A DNA stretch of 64,000 bases from Saitoella complicata NRRL Y-17804 (lineage: Eukaryota > Ascomycota > Saitoellomycetes > Saitoellales > Saitoellaceae), in contig NW_017566993.1 of the NCBI RefSeq assembly GCF_001661265.1, positions 248,001 through 312,000 of the forward strand, given 5' to 3'. Every line of letters starts with the position of its first letter. Position 1 is the stretch's first letter. This document shows positions 45,422 through 55,250 of this stretch, one piece after another. The translations under genes were made by a program, and so were the position numbers. The notes under the pieces were generated by a model. It ran no database searches. It saw nothing but the letters and a program-made list of their open reading frames with translations, and was not told the origin of the DNA.

Positions 45422-45999
45422 ACTGCTGAATGCGACTGATCTGGTTCAACCTCACTATCGTACAGCCAGATCAAGCAAAAGAGCAGGAATCTTTATACCC
45501 CAGGATCATCTCGTAGATGAAGTCATGGCAGCTGCCATAGATAGGTGGTTGACATTTCCTTTACTCGAGATCAGCGGTCGACGACCCTAAGCGGGCTACG
45601 GCGAGCGATAAGGCTTGACTTCTCCATCCTATGCCCATATGTACATGGGCCGACTTCGGGAGGCACTGATAACGCGGGAGGTTCGATAGAGTTTTGGCGG
45701 TTGGTCGGGAAGCGCAACCCGCCCGCGCTTAAGGGACTGCGGGAAATACAGGCATCGCGGGGAAACTCGCGCACGAGAGAAGCTCAAAGACAAACAACAG
45801 ACGTGAACAAGGCAACATTTGCAATACGATAAAGAGGAAGGTAATTAAGTAGCTGCTCTAAGTAGGTACAGCAAGCACGTGTAAAACATAGTGAACGTCG
45901 CCATATGTATAGTCTCCTGGTCAGCGGCGACGGACCAAAGATCGCAATCGCTCATGGTATGCACAAATCATACAAAAAGAAAAGAACAAACTGCGCTCC
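45422..45999. other. Intergenic region, no gene seen
   Basis: Upstream of the permease and downstream of ERG25, both on the minus strand. No open frame with recognisable content and no repeat. Confidence 0.45.
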
Positions 46000-47000
46000 T
46001 TATTGACCCTTCTTCTGGGCCTTGAGAGCAGTCTGGGCCTGCTTCTCAGCGGCCTGTTTGGCACGGTAGGCCTTGTACTTCTTGTCAGTGCCAAGGAAGT
46101 GGTCCCACCACCTGAAGGAAGTAGAGTAGCAGTTGACAAAAGCCTGGTGGTGGTAGTCATGGTGATCGGCACCAGACCAGAAAGGAACGAAGGTCCTCAA
46201 ACCCCAGGGGAAGTCGTAACCAGAGTGAGCGTCAACGGCCTGGAAGAGACGGAGGATAATCCAGACGTAGACGGTGACGATGTGCAAGTCCTTGGTAAGG
46301 GCGCAGTAGAGGATAGGAGAACCGACAGTACCCATACCCAAGATCATGACCTCGGCAGGGTGAGCGTACTCAGCAGCCAAACCGAAGGGAGCGGAGAACT
46401 GGTGGTGAATCTTGTGTATGTGCTTGTAAAGGGGCCCCCAGTGGAGAGCGCGGTGAGCCCAGTAGTGGAAAGTGTCTTCCATAACGAAGAACAAAGCGAT
46501 CTGGCAAGCCATCTTGAGGGCGCTGGGGAAAGGCACGCCGACTTGGAGCCCAAAGTACTCGCACATGGGGTGGAAAAGCCAGATCTGAGGAAGTTCGACG
46601 GTGAAGTGAGAAATAAGAACGAGACGAGTGCACTGCCATTGCTCGGCCATAGAAGGAACCTTGGCATCCTGAATCTTCCAGCGGCGGAAGTAAGGAATCG
46701 CGTCGATAATCATCCAGGGGAGACAACGACCAAAGTAGACGATCTCGTGCAACAAGAAAGACATAACACCTAGAAACACCGTCAGAACACGTCCAATTCG
46801 AGCGGCGCAATCGACTTACCAGTAGCGATGACATCGTTTTGCCACCACGCGTACCAGGCGGACCACAATTGCTCAGCGTAGGAAAGCTGAGGCTGCGACG
46901 CCTTGATCATGTCGAGGACACCGAAGTAGTTTGTGTTGGGAAGGAATGACGCGGTTGCATTCTGAGCGTGCGCCCAGACAGTCTGGTAAGCAGCCTCCAT
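46000..47000 (-). CDS. ERG25: C-4 methylsterol oxidase
   Basis: Exons 47000-46820 and 46769-46000 give 316 aa. The three histidine boxes of the fatty acid hydroxylase family are present: [19 protein letters not shown] and HHDYHHQAF. Several membrane segments and a lysine-rich end ([12 protein letters not shown], ending ALKAQKKGQ) suit ER retention. It oxidises the C-4 methyl groups of sterol precursors with Erg26 and Erg27 in ergosterol synthesis, using oxygen, iron and cytochrome b5. Confidence 0.95.
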
Positions 47001-47157
47001 TTGGTCGAACGAGTGAGCCGGTCAAGGAGAGGTGATCGCTGAGTCGGATGGCGGCACGGCGTGGACAGGGATGACTTTATCTGTTGGGGGGCAAATGTAG
47101 TGCGTTCAGTTGCGTGCGCGCCAAAGCGCAGGGTACGGTAGTGAGAGCAGCAGCAGC

Positions 47158-47661
47158 ATGACAAGTGGCGAGACTTTGGGCAGGTATTCGGAGATTTGTC
47201 AGCTGCCATTTGTTATTGGCCTAGCTATCTTAGCTGTATACCTGTGTGTATACAATTTGTTCTACTCGCCATTGCAACTGCAGCTGGTACCACAACCGGT
47301 ACCGCGCATAGTACATCGATATCATGGTCGACAACGTCAAAGTCCAGACTCGCTCGATCGCGAACATTATTCAGCGTACATGCCACGTGAACGTCATGCA
47401 TTATCAGATCAGGAGCTGCCTGTGTATCCTCCCACGGCCGCCTGGTGGTGTTCGATGCCGTTTCACTCAGGCATATGCGTATCAAGCCCTGATCTTCTCT
47501 CTACGACTCTTCTCGGCGCTCACGCTGCTCTTTCGCGGCTATTCCCCCGGTACAAATCCAACATTGATGCAACGCCTTTTCGTACGAGTGACTTTCACCT
47601 CCTCCGCCTTTTCCTCTTCATCTTCAACGCCTGCTTCCTCCAAAGTGTGATAATCCAGTAG
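47158..47661 (+). CDS. Candidate single-pass membrane protein (uncertain)
   Basis: An ATG at 47158 opens MTSGETLGRYSEICQLPF, then a convincing membrane helix (VIGLAILAVYLCVYNLFY) and a basic, hydrophilic part with LSDQELPVYPPTA, a motif style seen in small fungal single-span proteins. The rest of the frame to 47661 looks less natural, so an intron (for example a GTGTAT donor at about 47422) or a spurious frame is possible. It is divergent from ERG25. No family recognised. Confidence 0.25.
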   Translation: MTSGETLGRYSEICQLPFVIGLAILAVYLCVYNLFYSPLQLQLVPQPVPRIVHRYHGRQRQSPDSLDREHYSAYMPRERHALSDQELPVYPPTAAWWCSMPFHSGICVSSPDLLSTTLLGAHAALSRLFPRYKSNIDATPFRTSDFHLLRLFLFIFNACFLQSVIIQ

Positions 47662-47728
47662 TGTTTGAAGCTCCTCATTTTCCTTCACAACATCTGCGTT
47701 CGCTCTTTTCCTCAACTTCTTCTCCGCT

Positions 47729-48817
47729 TCATTTCTTCTCCCCGGCCGTCTGCATTGCCACCTTCATTTCGCTGAGCTTTTTGAGAAACTTGCTCACAGG
47801 CAATTTCTCCTCCGATTCCTCTTCCTTCTCCGTCAGTGTCACTTTTGCTTTCTCTGACCACGTCTCGAAGCTTGATGGTTTTCCGGCTACCGCACCTTCG
47901 GCATTATCCGTCTCAACTGCAGCTGCATTCGGCGACTCGACAACGGCTTCTGGAGTATTCTGCAAGTCTTTTCCCTTCTCTATTAGGGTCTTGGCCTCCA
48001 AATCAACCGTGAAGTCATCACCCAAGCTTATCGCGGCGGTATTATTCACCGACATCAGCGCAGCTTCCTCGAACCTTTTCCGGACTTCCTCTTTAGCTCG
48101 TGTGTCCAACCCGCTTACGGCACGATAGATTGCCGAACAGTATTTGACCTGATGTATCGCATCCGCAAGGGCGTTATGTTTCTCGCCCTCAAACACAGTT
48201 TCCGTTTTCAGGTTTGTATCCGTCATGCTTTGCCCAAGATCAACAAGTGTTCGCACATCCCTGTCACCGAAGACACTCCATGGTTTCGTCATGCTACACG
48301 CTTTGTACGCTGAGTCAATCCACACATTGTCCGCAGGGATCCCATTACCCCACACACTGACGAATCGTGATCTGGATTCCGCCTTGATTCCATCAATCCA
48401 AGCCGTAAAATCTCCCAAGACATCTTTTATTGGTCTTCCCTCCTTCAAAGCCCTGATTAAAACATTTTCCAGAACCCCCGACGGCTGTTGCAGCCAAAAA
48501 TCCATAGCACTTCCGTCGCACTTCATCATTCCTGTTTTCATACAGGACTGCGGCGAAACAAGACATGAGAATGTACTGAACGTTTCGCCAGTTTGAAGGT
48601 CGAAATGCACAGCTGCGATCTGAGTGAGAACTGGTGAAGGATTTGTACCGAGCGTTTCGAGGTCAAGCATAATATCAATCCGTGGATATTTGCGGGACGC
48701 CGAGGTCGAGGAAGCCGCACCGTCGGCAGTCGACATTCGTCTGGCTACTGAGAATTCCGACGCAGACCGTGGTCTGCAGTTGACGGATGGCGAGACTCGG
48801 AATAATGACCTCATCAT
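47729..48817 (-). CDS. DEDDh 3'-5' exonuclease, Rv2179c/phage-like
   Basis: A single exon of 362 aa from ATG 48817. The N-terminus is Arg/Ser-rich and lacks acids (MMRSLFRVSPSVNCRPRSAS), a possible mitochondrial presequence. The nuclease domain has DIMLDLETLGTNPSPVLTQI (DxE), WGNGIPADNVWIDSAYK (second Asp) and EKHNALADAIHQVKYC (H-x4-D). This layout fits the bacterial and phage Rv2179c-like 3'-5' exoribonucleases more than common eukaryotic RNase T-like nucleases. A Lys/Glu-rich tail follows. Function in the fungus is unknown; RNA trimming in mitochondria is a guess. Confidence 0.8.
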   Translation of the reverse strand: MMRSLFRVSPSVNCRPRSASEFSVARRMSTADGAASSTSASRKYPRIDIMLDLETLGTNPSPVLTQIAAVHFDLQTGETFSTFSCLVSPQSCMKTGMMKCDGSAMDFWLQQPSGVLENVLIRALKEGRPIKDVLGDFTAWIDGIKAESRSRFVSVWGNGIPADNVWIDSAYKACSMTKPWSVFGDRDVRTLVDLGQSMTDTNLKTETVFEGEKHNALADAIHQVKYCSAIYRAVSGLDTRAKEEVRKRFEEAALMSVNNTAAISLGDDFTVDLEAKTLIEKGKDLQNTPEAVVESPNAAAVETDNAEGAVAGKPSSFETWSEKAKVTLTEKEEESEEKLPVSKFLKKLSEMKVAMQTAGEKK

Positions 48818-49055
48818 CGCGATCAGTAGCTGTTGAACCACTTCGACTTTACTTTAAGCTTTTGGCGGAGGTAAGATGCCGTGTGTGAACCCGCCTGGGA
48901 GGCTGAGGTGGTTCAGTCAGGGATGCCCTGCAGAAGCAGCCGCCGGGGTGCGCTCGAGCACCGCGGTACAGCCGAGAGAGCTGCCGATATCTTCACAGCT
49001 GGCCTTGACACGGACTCTTCTACATGCCGCCGACCGCTTGCAATTGAACTCGAGA

Positions 49056-51287
49056 ATGTCTGAAGCCAGAATCTATGATGTGCGCGAGCCTGTCTTCCCC
49101 GGCCCGACTGAGGCTGTCGATTACTCTTCTTTCCGAGGCACATCGACACCAATCGTAATCGACAATGGTCAGTAACGGTCCTGGTATGCAATTAGCTCAT
49201 TGAGAAGGCTGACTAGATGTTCAGGATCGTGTAATCTTCGTGCCGGCTATGCAACGGACACCACACCGCGCTTCTCAATCGAAAGTCTATACGCCAAACA
49301 CCGCGACCGACGTATGAATAAGACGTACCAGCTGGTAGGCAACGATATCATGGCGGATCCCCTGGCGCGTCTGAGCGCAAAGTCTCCATTCGATGGACCG
49401 ATAGTGTCAAACTACGAGATCATGGAGGGCATATTGGATTACGTGTTCCTGAAATTGGGTGTCGAGGGAAGCTCGGTGGATCATCCAGTCGTGATGACCG
49501 AAGTGTTGGGAAATCCTGCTGTGAATAGAAGATCGATGAACGAGGTCCTTTTCGAGTTGTATGGAGTTCAATCTGCAGCATATGGAATTGACTCCCTGTT
49601 CAGTTTCCACGCCAACAATGGAAAGGATGGGCTTGTTATTTCAACTGGCAACAACTCGACAAATATTGTTCCAGTTGTCAACGGCAAGGGCGTTCTCAGC
49701 CTTGCTAAGCGGCTGAACTGGGGCGCAACCCAAGCAGCTACCTTCCTGCAGTCATTGATGGCTTTGAAATACCCGAATTTCCCACAGAAGCTCTCCCTTG
49801 AGCAAGCTACGCTTCTCCTGCAAGATCACTGCTATGTCTCACCAGAATCGTACGCGGAAGAATTGCGAACATACATTACAGAAGATATTTTGGCGGAAAA
49901 GGACCGCATTATCCAATTTCCGTATACAGAGGTCGCGACAATGGAGAAGACACAGGAGGAAATCGATCGTCTTGCCGAGCAGCGAAAAGCGAGCGGAAGA
50001 AGGCTACAGGAACAGGCAGCCGCAAAGAGAGCGGAGAAACTGCAAAACCTCGAAAGAGAAATGTCGGCGTATCAAGAGCTGAAGTTGTCACTGAATGAGC
50101 AAGGAAAGAGAGACGGGAAGAAGGTGCTGGAAGCTGAAGGGTTTGAAGATGAAGCAGCCCTGGACAAGGTTATGAAGAAGTTGGAAGCTCAGATTCGGAA
50201 GTTGAGAAACAAGAGTCTCGGTCTGGAAGAGGAAGAGGAAGAGCCTGAGGTTCCCTCTTTCCCTCTTCTCGATGTGCCGGACGAGGACCTTGACGAGGCG
50301 GGCATAAAACAGAAGCGTCAGCAAAAGATGCAAAAGGCAAACTACGATGCAAGAATGCGTCTCAAGGTTGAGAAGGAAGCGGAAAGACAACGTATCAGGG
50401 ATGAGGAAGCAGCTGACGACTTGAAACGTACGACTGCCCTGGATGGGTGGCTTGCGACGAAGAGGGCCGCTCGTGAGGAACTTCTCCAGAAAATCAATGA
50501 CAGGAGAAGGCTGAAGGCGGAGTTGTCCGACAGAAAAAGTATGGCTTCGCAGATGCGGATGAAGTCTCTCGCAAACCTTGCATCAGATAATCCTTCTGGG
50601 AAGAAGCGCCGAAGAGGAGGTGATGACGATGGGTTCGGCATGGATGATGCGGACTGGGGTGTCTACCGCGACGTTGGCGATGTTGACTCTGAAGATGAAG
50701 AAGATGACACAGCGGAACTGAAGAAGCTCGAAGCGTCTTTACTGGAACACGATCCCGAATTCGTTGCAGGTATGGAGCATGATGCAGCGGTGGATCCCAG
50801 GGATTCTCTGGTGTATAAGTTCTTGCGCGGTGTCCATCCACAACCATGGCAGCCTGACAACCTAGCACACGCTCATCAGCTCCATCTCAATGTAGAGCGG
50901 ATACGTGTCCCAGAAGTACCCTTCCAACCTGGTATCGCAGGCCTGGATCAAGCCTCCATTATCGAGATCGCTAAGGACATTCTGTCGCGTCTTCAGCCGT
51001 CCCCGCGCACAAATGTCGTCAAAGATGTCTTCCTAACCGGTGGTCTTAGTCTCCTGCCTAATTACAGGCAGCGAATGAAGTACGAAGTCAGAGGAATTCT
51101 TCCGGTCGATACCGATTTCAATGTACGACAGGCAAACGATCCTTTGAACGATGCTTGGCGCGGTGCGGCCACGTGGGCGAGCAAAGGGGATGAATTAAGG
51201 AAGTGCTTAGTAACGAGGCAGGAATATCTGGAAATGGGAGGAGACTACATGAAGGAGCATGGCATGGGCAACGCCTTAGGATGTTGA
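49056..51287 (+). CDS. ARP5: Actin-related protein Arp5 (INO80 complex)
   Basis: Exons 49056-49167 and 49225-51287 give 724 aa. The actin fold begins PIVIDNGSCNLRAGYATDT across the intron, then FDGPIVSNYEIMEGILDYVF and LVISTGNNSTNIVPVVNGKG. A long charged coiled-coil insert (about residues 255-500) is typical of Arp5, and the actin end returns with KDVFLTGGLSLLPNYRQRMK. It forms the Arp5-Ies6 module of the INO80 nucleosome remodeller in the nucleus. It is divergent from the exonuclease gene. Confidence 0.95.
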
Positions 51288-51444
51288 ATCGCGGGCATAG
51301 TGTAGCGAGCTATATCAATCATAGGAGGGTCATCGACGATTAAAACACGAACTCGAAATGTTGCTTTAATTCACAAGATGCTGTCCCGCACGCGTACTTG
51401 CCACGGCCGAGGTTGGATCTGCGCGCTCATGCGCCCAACGTCAT

Positions 51445-53604
51445 ATGGACAAGAGCAGCTGTCCGACAAACCTCCAGATAAACACAATGGCTCGCCCATT
51501 GAGCGAAGCATTGACCTCAATGCCTGGTCTCTCCGGCGAGACTGCTCCTGACTACGTCATCCTCTTCCGCCCTGATCCATCTTCTCGTCAAAGAACTGCG
51601 GCTCAGCTCGAGCGACTAGTCAGAAGAATAGTTGATGTCGGTATGAGAGTGAAATGCGAGGTTGGGGATAACAGTGCAGTTCTCGTAATGGTTCGCTGTC
51701 CCACATCAAAGCTTCAATCGGAAGCATACACTTCCAGAGTCAAGGACTGGCTAGCTGGGATCAGGATTGCTGCACCCGTCGAGGAGACGAAGGATTCAAT
51801 TTCGGCAGAGCCAATGACGCCTGCGGAACGGCTGCGCTTAGTGCACGCTATTCTCACGATTCCTGCTGCTGAGGGCGGTGTGGGTATTACACCTAACGTC
51901 GGTGAATGGGATCTCGTTGCGAGCATCTTCCCTATTCATGATCCGGTCTTTGGGCAAAGCTGGTTAGCCGCATGGTCAAAGCGCGGCATTATCTCCGACT
52001 CAAGCTTGACGATCCTCAAGGACAACTTCGGAGAAAAGGTCGCATTCTTGTTTGCATTTACGCAAGTTTACTTCCTTTTCCTCGGTGTCCCTGCCGTCGT
52101 TGGTGTCATTGCCCACTTCTTCCTACCCCAGTATTCTATCATATACTCACTGGTCCTCGGTTCGTGGTCGATCGTGTTCGTGGAGATGTGGAGGAGAAAG
52201 GAGACGAACTTGGCTGTGCGCTGGGGTGTGCACGGGTGTGCTAAGCTGGAGCACCGTCGTGCAGCATTCAACGGGGATAAAACCGTCACAGACCCTTATA
52301 CGGGTGAAGACGTTCCCGTATTTCCAGTCGGGAAGAGGATTCTCCGCCAATTGCTCAGTGTTCCTATCGGTTTTGTCGCAGCCATCACCTTGGCAGCCGC
52401 AATCATGAGCATTGTTGCCACCGAGATTCTCATCAACGAAGTGTACGACGGGCCGGGCAAGAACGTGCTCATCTACCTGCCAACTGTCCTGTTTAGCACC
52501 GTTGTTCCCTTCCTGTCTAAGTCGTATCGGTCGGCATCAAAGAAGGTCACGATGTTCGAGAACCATGAGACAGATTCCTCGTATGAACAATCCTTTACCA
52601 ATAAGATCTTCGCCCTGAACATGCTTACGAGCTACATGAGCTTGTTCATTACGGCTTACGTCTACCTCCCATTCGGTGATCTCATCGTCCCGAAACTGGA
52701 CTTTCTCAACCTCTTCCAGACCTCGACCAAGTTCACGGAGAAAGCGACAGGTGCCGGCCCGACCTTCCAGATCAACAGCGGCAGGCTTGTCAATCAGATG
52801 CGTTACATGTCAATCACCAACAACCTTGTCAATTTCGCCCTAGAGCTTGTCGTTCCGTTCATCACCAAGCTCATCTTCAACGAAGCTAAGCACCTTCGAA
52901 GTAAGTACCGCAGGGCTCCAGCACGGCCGACCCTCGAACGTCGAGGCACGGTGGAAGAAATGACACTGAACCGTGTCAAAGAAGAGGCTGCATTAGACGA
53001 GTACGAGATTTACGGGGACTACGCTGAGATCGTTATCCAGTTTGGCTTCGTGGTGTTGTTTTCCCCAGTATGGCCACTTGCCCCAGTCTGTTTCCTCATC
53101 AACAACTGGGTCGAGCTCCGCTCAGATGCTGCGAAGCTGTGCGTTGGATACCGGCGTCCCGTCCCTGAACGGGCTGACTCCATTGGTCCTTGGGTTGAGC
53201 ACCTGGCATTCGTTAGCTGGTTGGGCTCCATCACCACGTCTTCCCTCATCAGCATCTTCCGTACTGGCGCTCATCCGCGGGATGCATCTATCCTCGGTAC
53301 ACTGGGTATTGTTCTCTTTGCTGAGAATCTTTGGTTGGGTACGAGATTTGTGGTTCGTCACATTCTGAAAGCTGTACCTCCGCAAGGGCAACGCCAGTTG
53401 GACGGGGAGAAGTACAAGGTTCGGACGGAGTACCTCAGACAGCTGATTGGTGAACAAGCTGCTTCTGCCGGTGACAAGAAATTGGGTGAGGCAGCCGCGC
53501 AGGAGGAGGACATGGGTGCTTTTTGGAGAATGGATAGTGGTGTTGAAGGTGTCTTACAACGTGCGAAAGGGTGTATGGTGAGCGAGAACAAGAAGACAGC
53601 ATGA
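51445..53604 (+). CDS. IST2: Anoctamin/TMEM16-family protein, Ist2-like
   Basis: A single exon of 719 aa; ATG 51445 or 51487 (MARPLSEALTSMPG) could start it. The cytosolic N-terminus has PDYVILFRPD and WLAAWSKRG. About eight to ten membrane segments follow from FLFAFTQVYFLFLGVPAVVG, with the anoctamin block SIVFVEMWRRKETNLAVRWG and FTNKIFALNMLTSYMSLFIT. In yeast Ist2 tethers ER to plasma membrane through a long C-terminal polybasic tail. Here the C-terminus is short and ends near AKGCMVSENKKTA, so that tether tail appears absent. Confidence 0.92.
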   Translation: MDKSSCPTNLQINTMARPLSEALTSMPGLSGETAPDYVILFRPDPSSRQRTAAQLERLVRRIVDVGMRVKCEVGDNSAVLVMVRCPTSKLQSEAYTSRVKDWLAGIRIAAPVEETKDSISAEPMTPAERLRLVHAILTIPAAEGGVGITPNVGEWDLVASIFPIHDPVFGQSWLAAWSKRGIISDSSLTILKDNFGEKVAFLFAFTQVYFLFLGVPAVVGVIAHFFLPQYSIIYSLVLGSWSIVFVEMWRRKETNLAVRWGVHGCAKLEHRRAAFNGDKTVTDPYTGEDVPVFPVGKRILRQLLSVPIGFVAAITLAAAIMSIVATEILINEVYDGPGKNVLIYLPTVLFSTVVPFLSKSYRSASKKVTMFENHETDSSYEQSFTNKIFALNMLTSYMSLFITAYVYLPFGDLIVPKLDFLNLFQTSTKFTEKATGAGPTFQINSGRLVNQMRYMSITNNLVNFALELVVPFITKLIFNEAKHLRSKYRRAPARPTLERRGTVEEMTLNRVKEEAALDEYEIYGDYAEIVIQFGFVVLFSPVWPLAPVCFLINNWVELRSDAAKLCVGYRRPVPERADSIGPWVEHLAFVSWLGSITTSSLISIFRTGAHPRDASILGTLGIVLFAENLWLGTRFVVRHILKAVPPQGQRQLDGEKYKVRTEYLRQLIGEQAASAGDKKLGEAAAQEEDMGAFWRMDSGVEGVLQRAKGCMVSENKKTA

Positions 53605-53769
53605 TTCACGTCAAGGTGAATGCTAGCCTGGGGCTTATACGATGAATAACCTGCGGTTTTCCTCATTCTAACGAATAACGATACGATTGTATTAATGGAT
53701 TAATCAACGAGTGAATGAATAAGTGAAGAACAATATAACCACCACGGTACTCGGCCGCATCCACCACTC

Positions 53770-54789
53770 TTAAGCAGCGCATGCGCACTCGGAAGAGTGA
53801 GCACCACCCTCCATACCACACCCAACACACTTGCCGGATGAGCCGACAACACCCTCTGCAGCCATCTTGCAGTTGCACTGACCCTTGGCCCTGGCACCGC
53901 ATGCACAAGACTCCTCAGGCGACAAAGCAGTGTTCTCGGAAGTAGCCTTGGAGCACGCACAAGCCTGAGCGGGCTTCTCACCACAGCTACACCTAGGACC
54001 ACTGCAGCTCGCTGACTGTCCCTTTCCACCGCAACAGGCCTTTCCGGACTCCCCACCACAGGTGCACGCGCCAGAGGCACGAAGACCACAAGCACATGCA
54101 GATCCGCTCACAGGCGCGTTCTCGGTGGCAGCACGAGAGCAAGAGCACTGACCAGCAGGGCACTTTCCGCAAGAGCACGTAGCAACGCCGCTAGACTTGG
54201 GTCCCTCCTTCGCGCAGGACGCACAAGAGCACTTGCCAGGCTCGCAGGTGCAGGCAGTCACGGCACCTCCACAACCGCAGGTCTGAGCTTCGGTAAGCTT
54301 GCGGGGAGCAGTTTGGGCGTTGTGAGGGCCGAGCTTGGCGCAGGATGCGCAGGAGCACTTTCCGGGTTCGCACTGTAGATAAAAAGTCAGATCAGGGTCT
54401 CATGATGTGTGTATTGTAAACTTACCGTGCACTCCTTCACATCACCGCTGCATCCACAAGTCTGGGCCTCGTCGTGGGGACCAGGCTTGGAGCAAGACGA
54501 ACAACTGCACTTTCCAGGCTCGCACTACACATGGTCAGCAGTTGGTCAAGTAGCATGAGGACGTAGGTAGCTTACAGAGCACTGCTTCACATCACCACCA
54601 CATCCACAGGTCTGAGCCTGGTCATGAGGACCAGGCTTGGAACAGGAAGCGCAGTTGCACTTTCCAGGAGCGCACTGATCGATCCGTTAGATAGGCACGT
54701 CACAACGAACGACAGAGTAGGCAAGAACTCACGGAACACTGCGTAACCTCACCACCACACGCACAAGTTTGCTTCTCAACGTCGGCCAT
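53770..54789 (-). CDS. Large repeat-containing metallothionein-like protein
   Basis: Exons 54789-54733, 54674-54576, 54524-54426 and 54372-53770 give 285 aa with 52 cysteines by my count (about 18%). The start is MADVEKQTCACGGEVTQCS. Exons 2 and 3 each encode one 33-residue unit (C-x-PGKC-x-C-x-SC-x-KPGPHD, then QTCGC-GDVK-CS/T). Exon 4 carries two more CEPGKCSCASC units and a divergent CxC-rich region. All three introns are phase 0 at the same point of the repeat. Clustered CxC pairs imply Cu(I)/Zn/Cd binding, as in the enlarged copper metallothioneins Cmt1/Cmt2 of Cryptococcus. Likely cytosolic and metal-induced. Confidence 0.88.
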
Positions 54790-55250
54790 TGTAGTCTTTA
54801 GGGATGTTACAATCTTCCTTGTTGTTCTTTGCAGGATGGCTCCAAACCTTATTTCCTGTAGGTCATATAGGGTGGCGCGCTTGAATGCGTAGGGAACCTG
54901 CACCAGCCAATCGCGGACCCATCTCATCATGGTGGTGGAAACGTCGCAAACATTGGTCTAAATAATACTGCGATAATTTTGGAGGCAGATCTGCAAAGCC
55001 AGGCTCTCGAATGCTATTTACATATTGTTATAAATAGTGGGTAGCTCCACCTCCTGCAATTTGCCCTTTTCATTCATGTCGCTATGCCCAGTTTTGCAGT
55101 AGGAAAGGCGATTTGCCAACAGCCATATACAAGCGCGGACAACGGAACAAAACGAGTGAACGGTTGAGAATCCTGGTATCCTAATATGCGCCTAAATAAA
55201 CTCCGAGTATTTTTGACTGGTCCTTGCTACCTTGAACCTCCTCCCCACAC
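54790..55250. promoter_or_regulatory. Upstream region of the metallothionein gene
   Basis: 461 bp between the metallothionein start and the AP-2 alpha stop, both on the minus strand. It is AT-rich around 55010-55040, with TATTTATAAC on the gene strand, a TATA-like box about 240 bp upstream of the ATG. I could not identify a certain metal-response element. Confidence 0.4.

Noticed and set aside
53700-54178. Arg/Cys-rich frames overlapping the metallothionein
   Set aside because: Out-of-frame shadows of the repetitive Cys codons.
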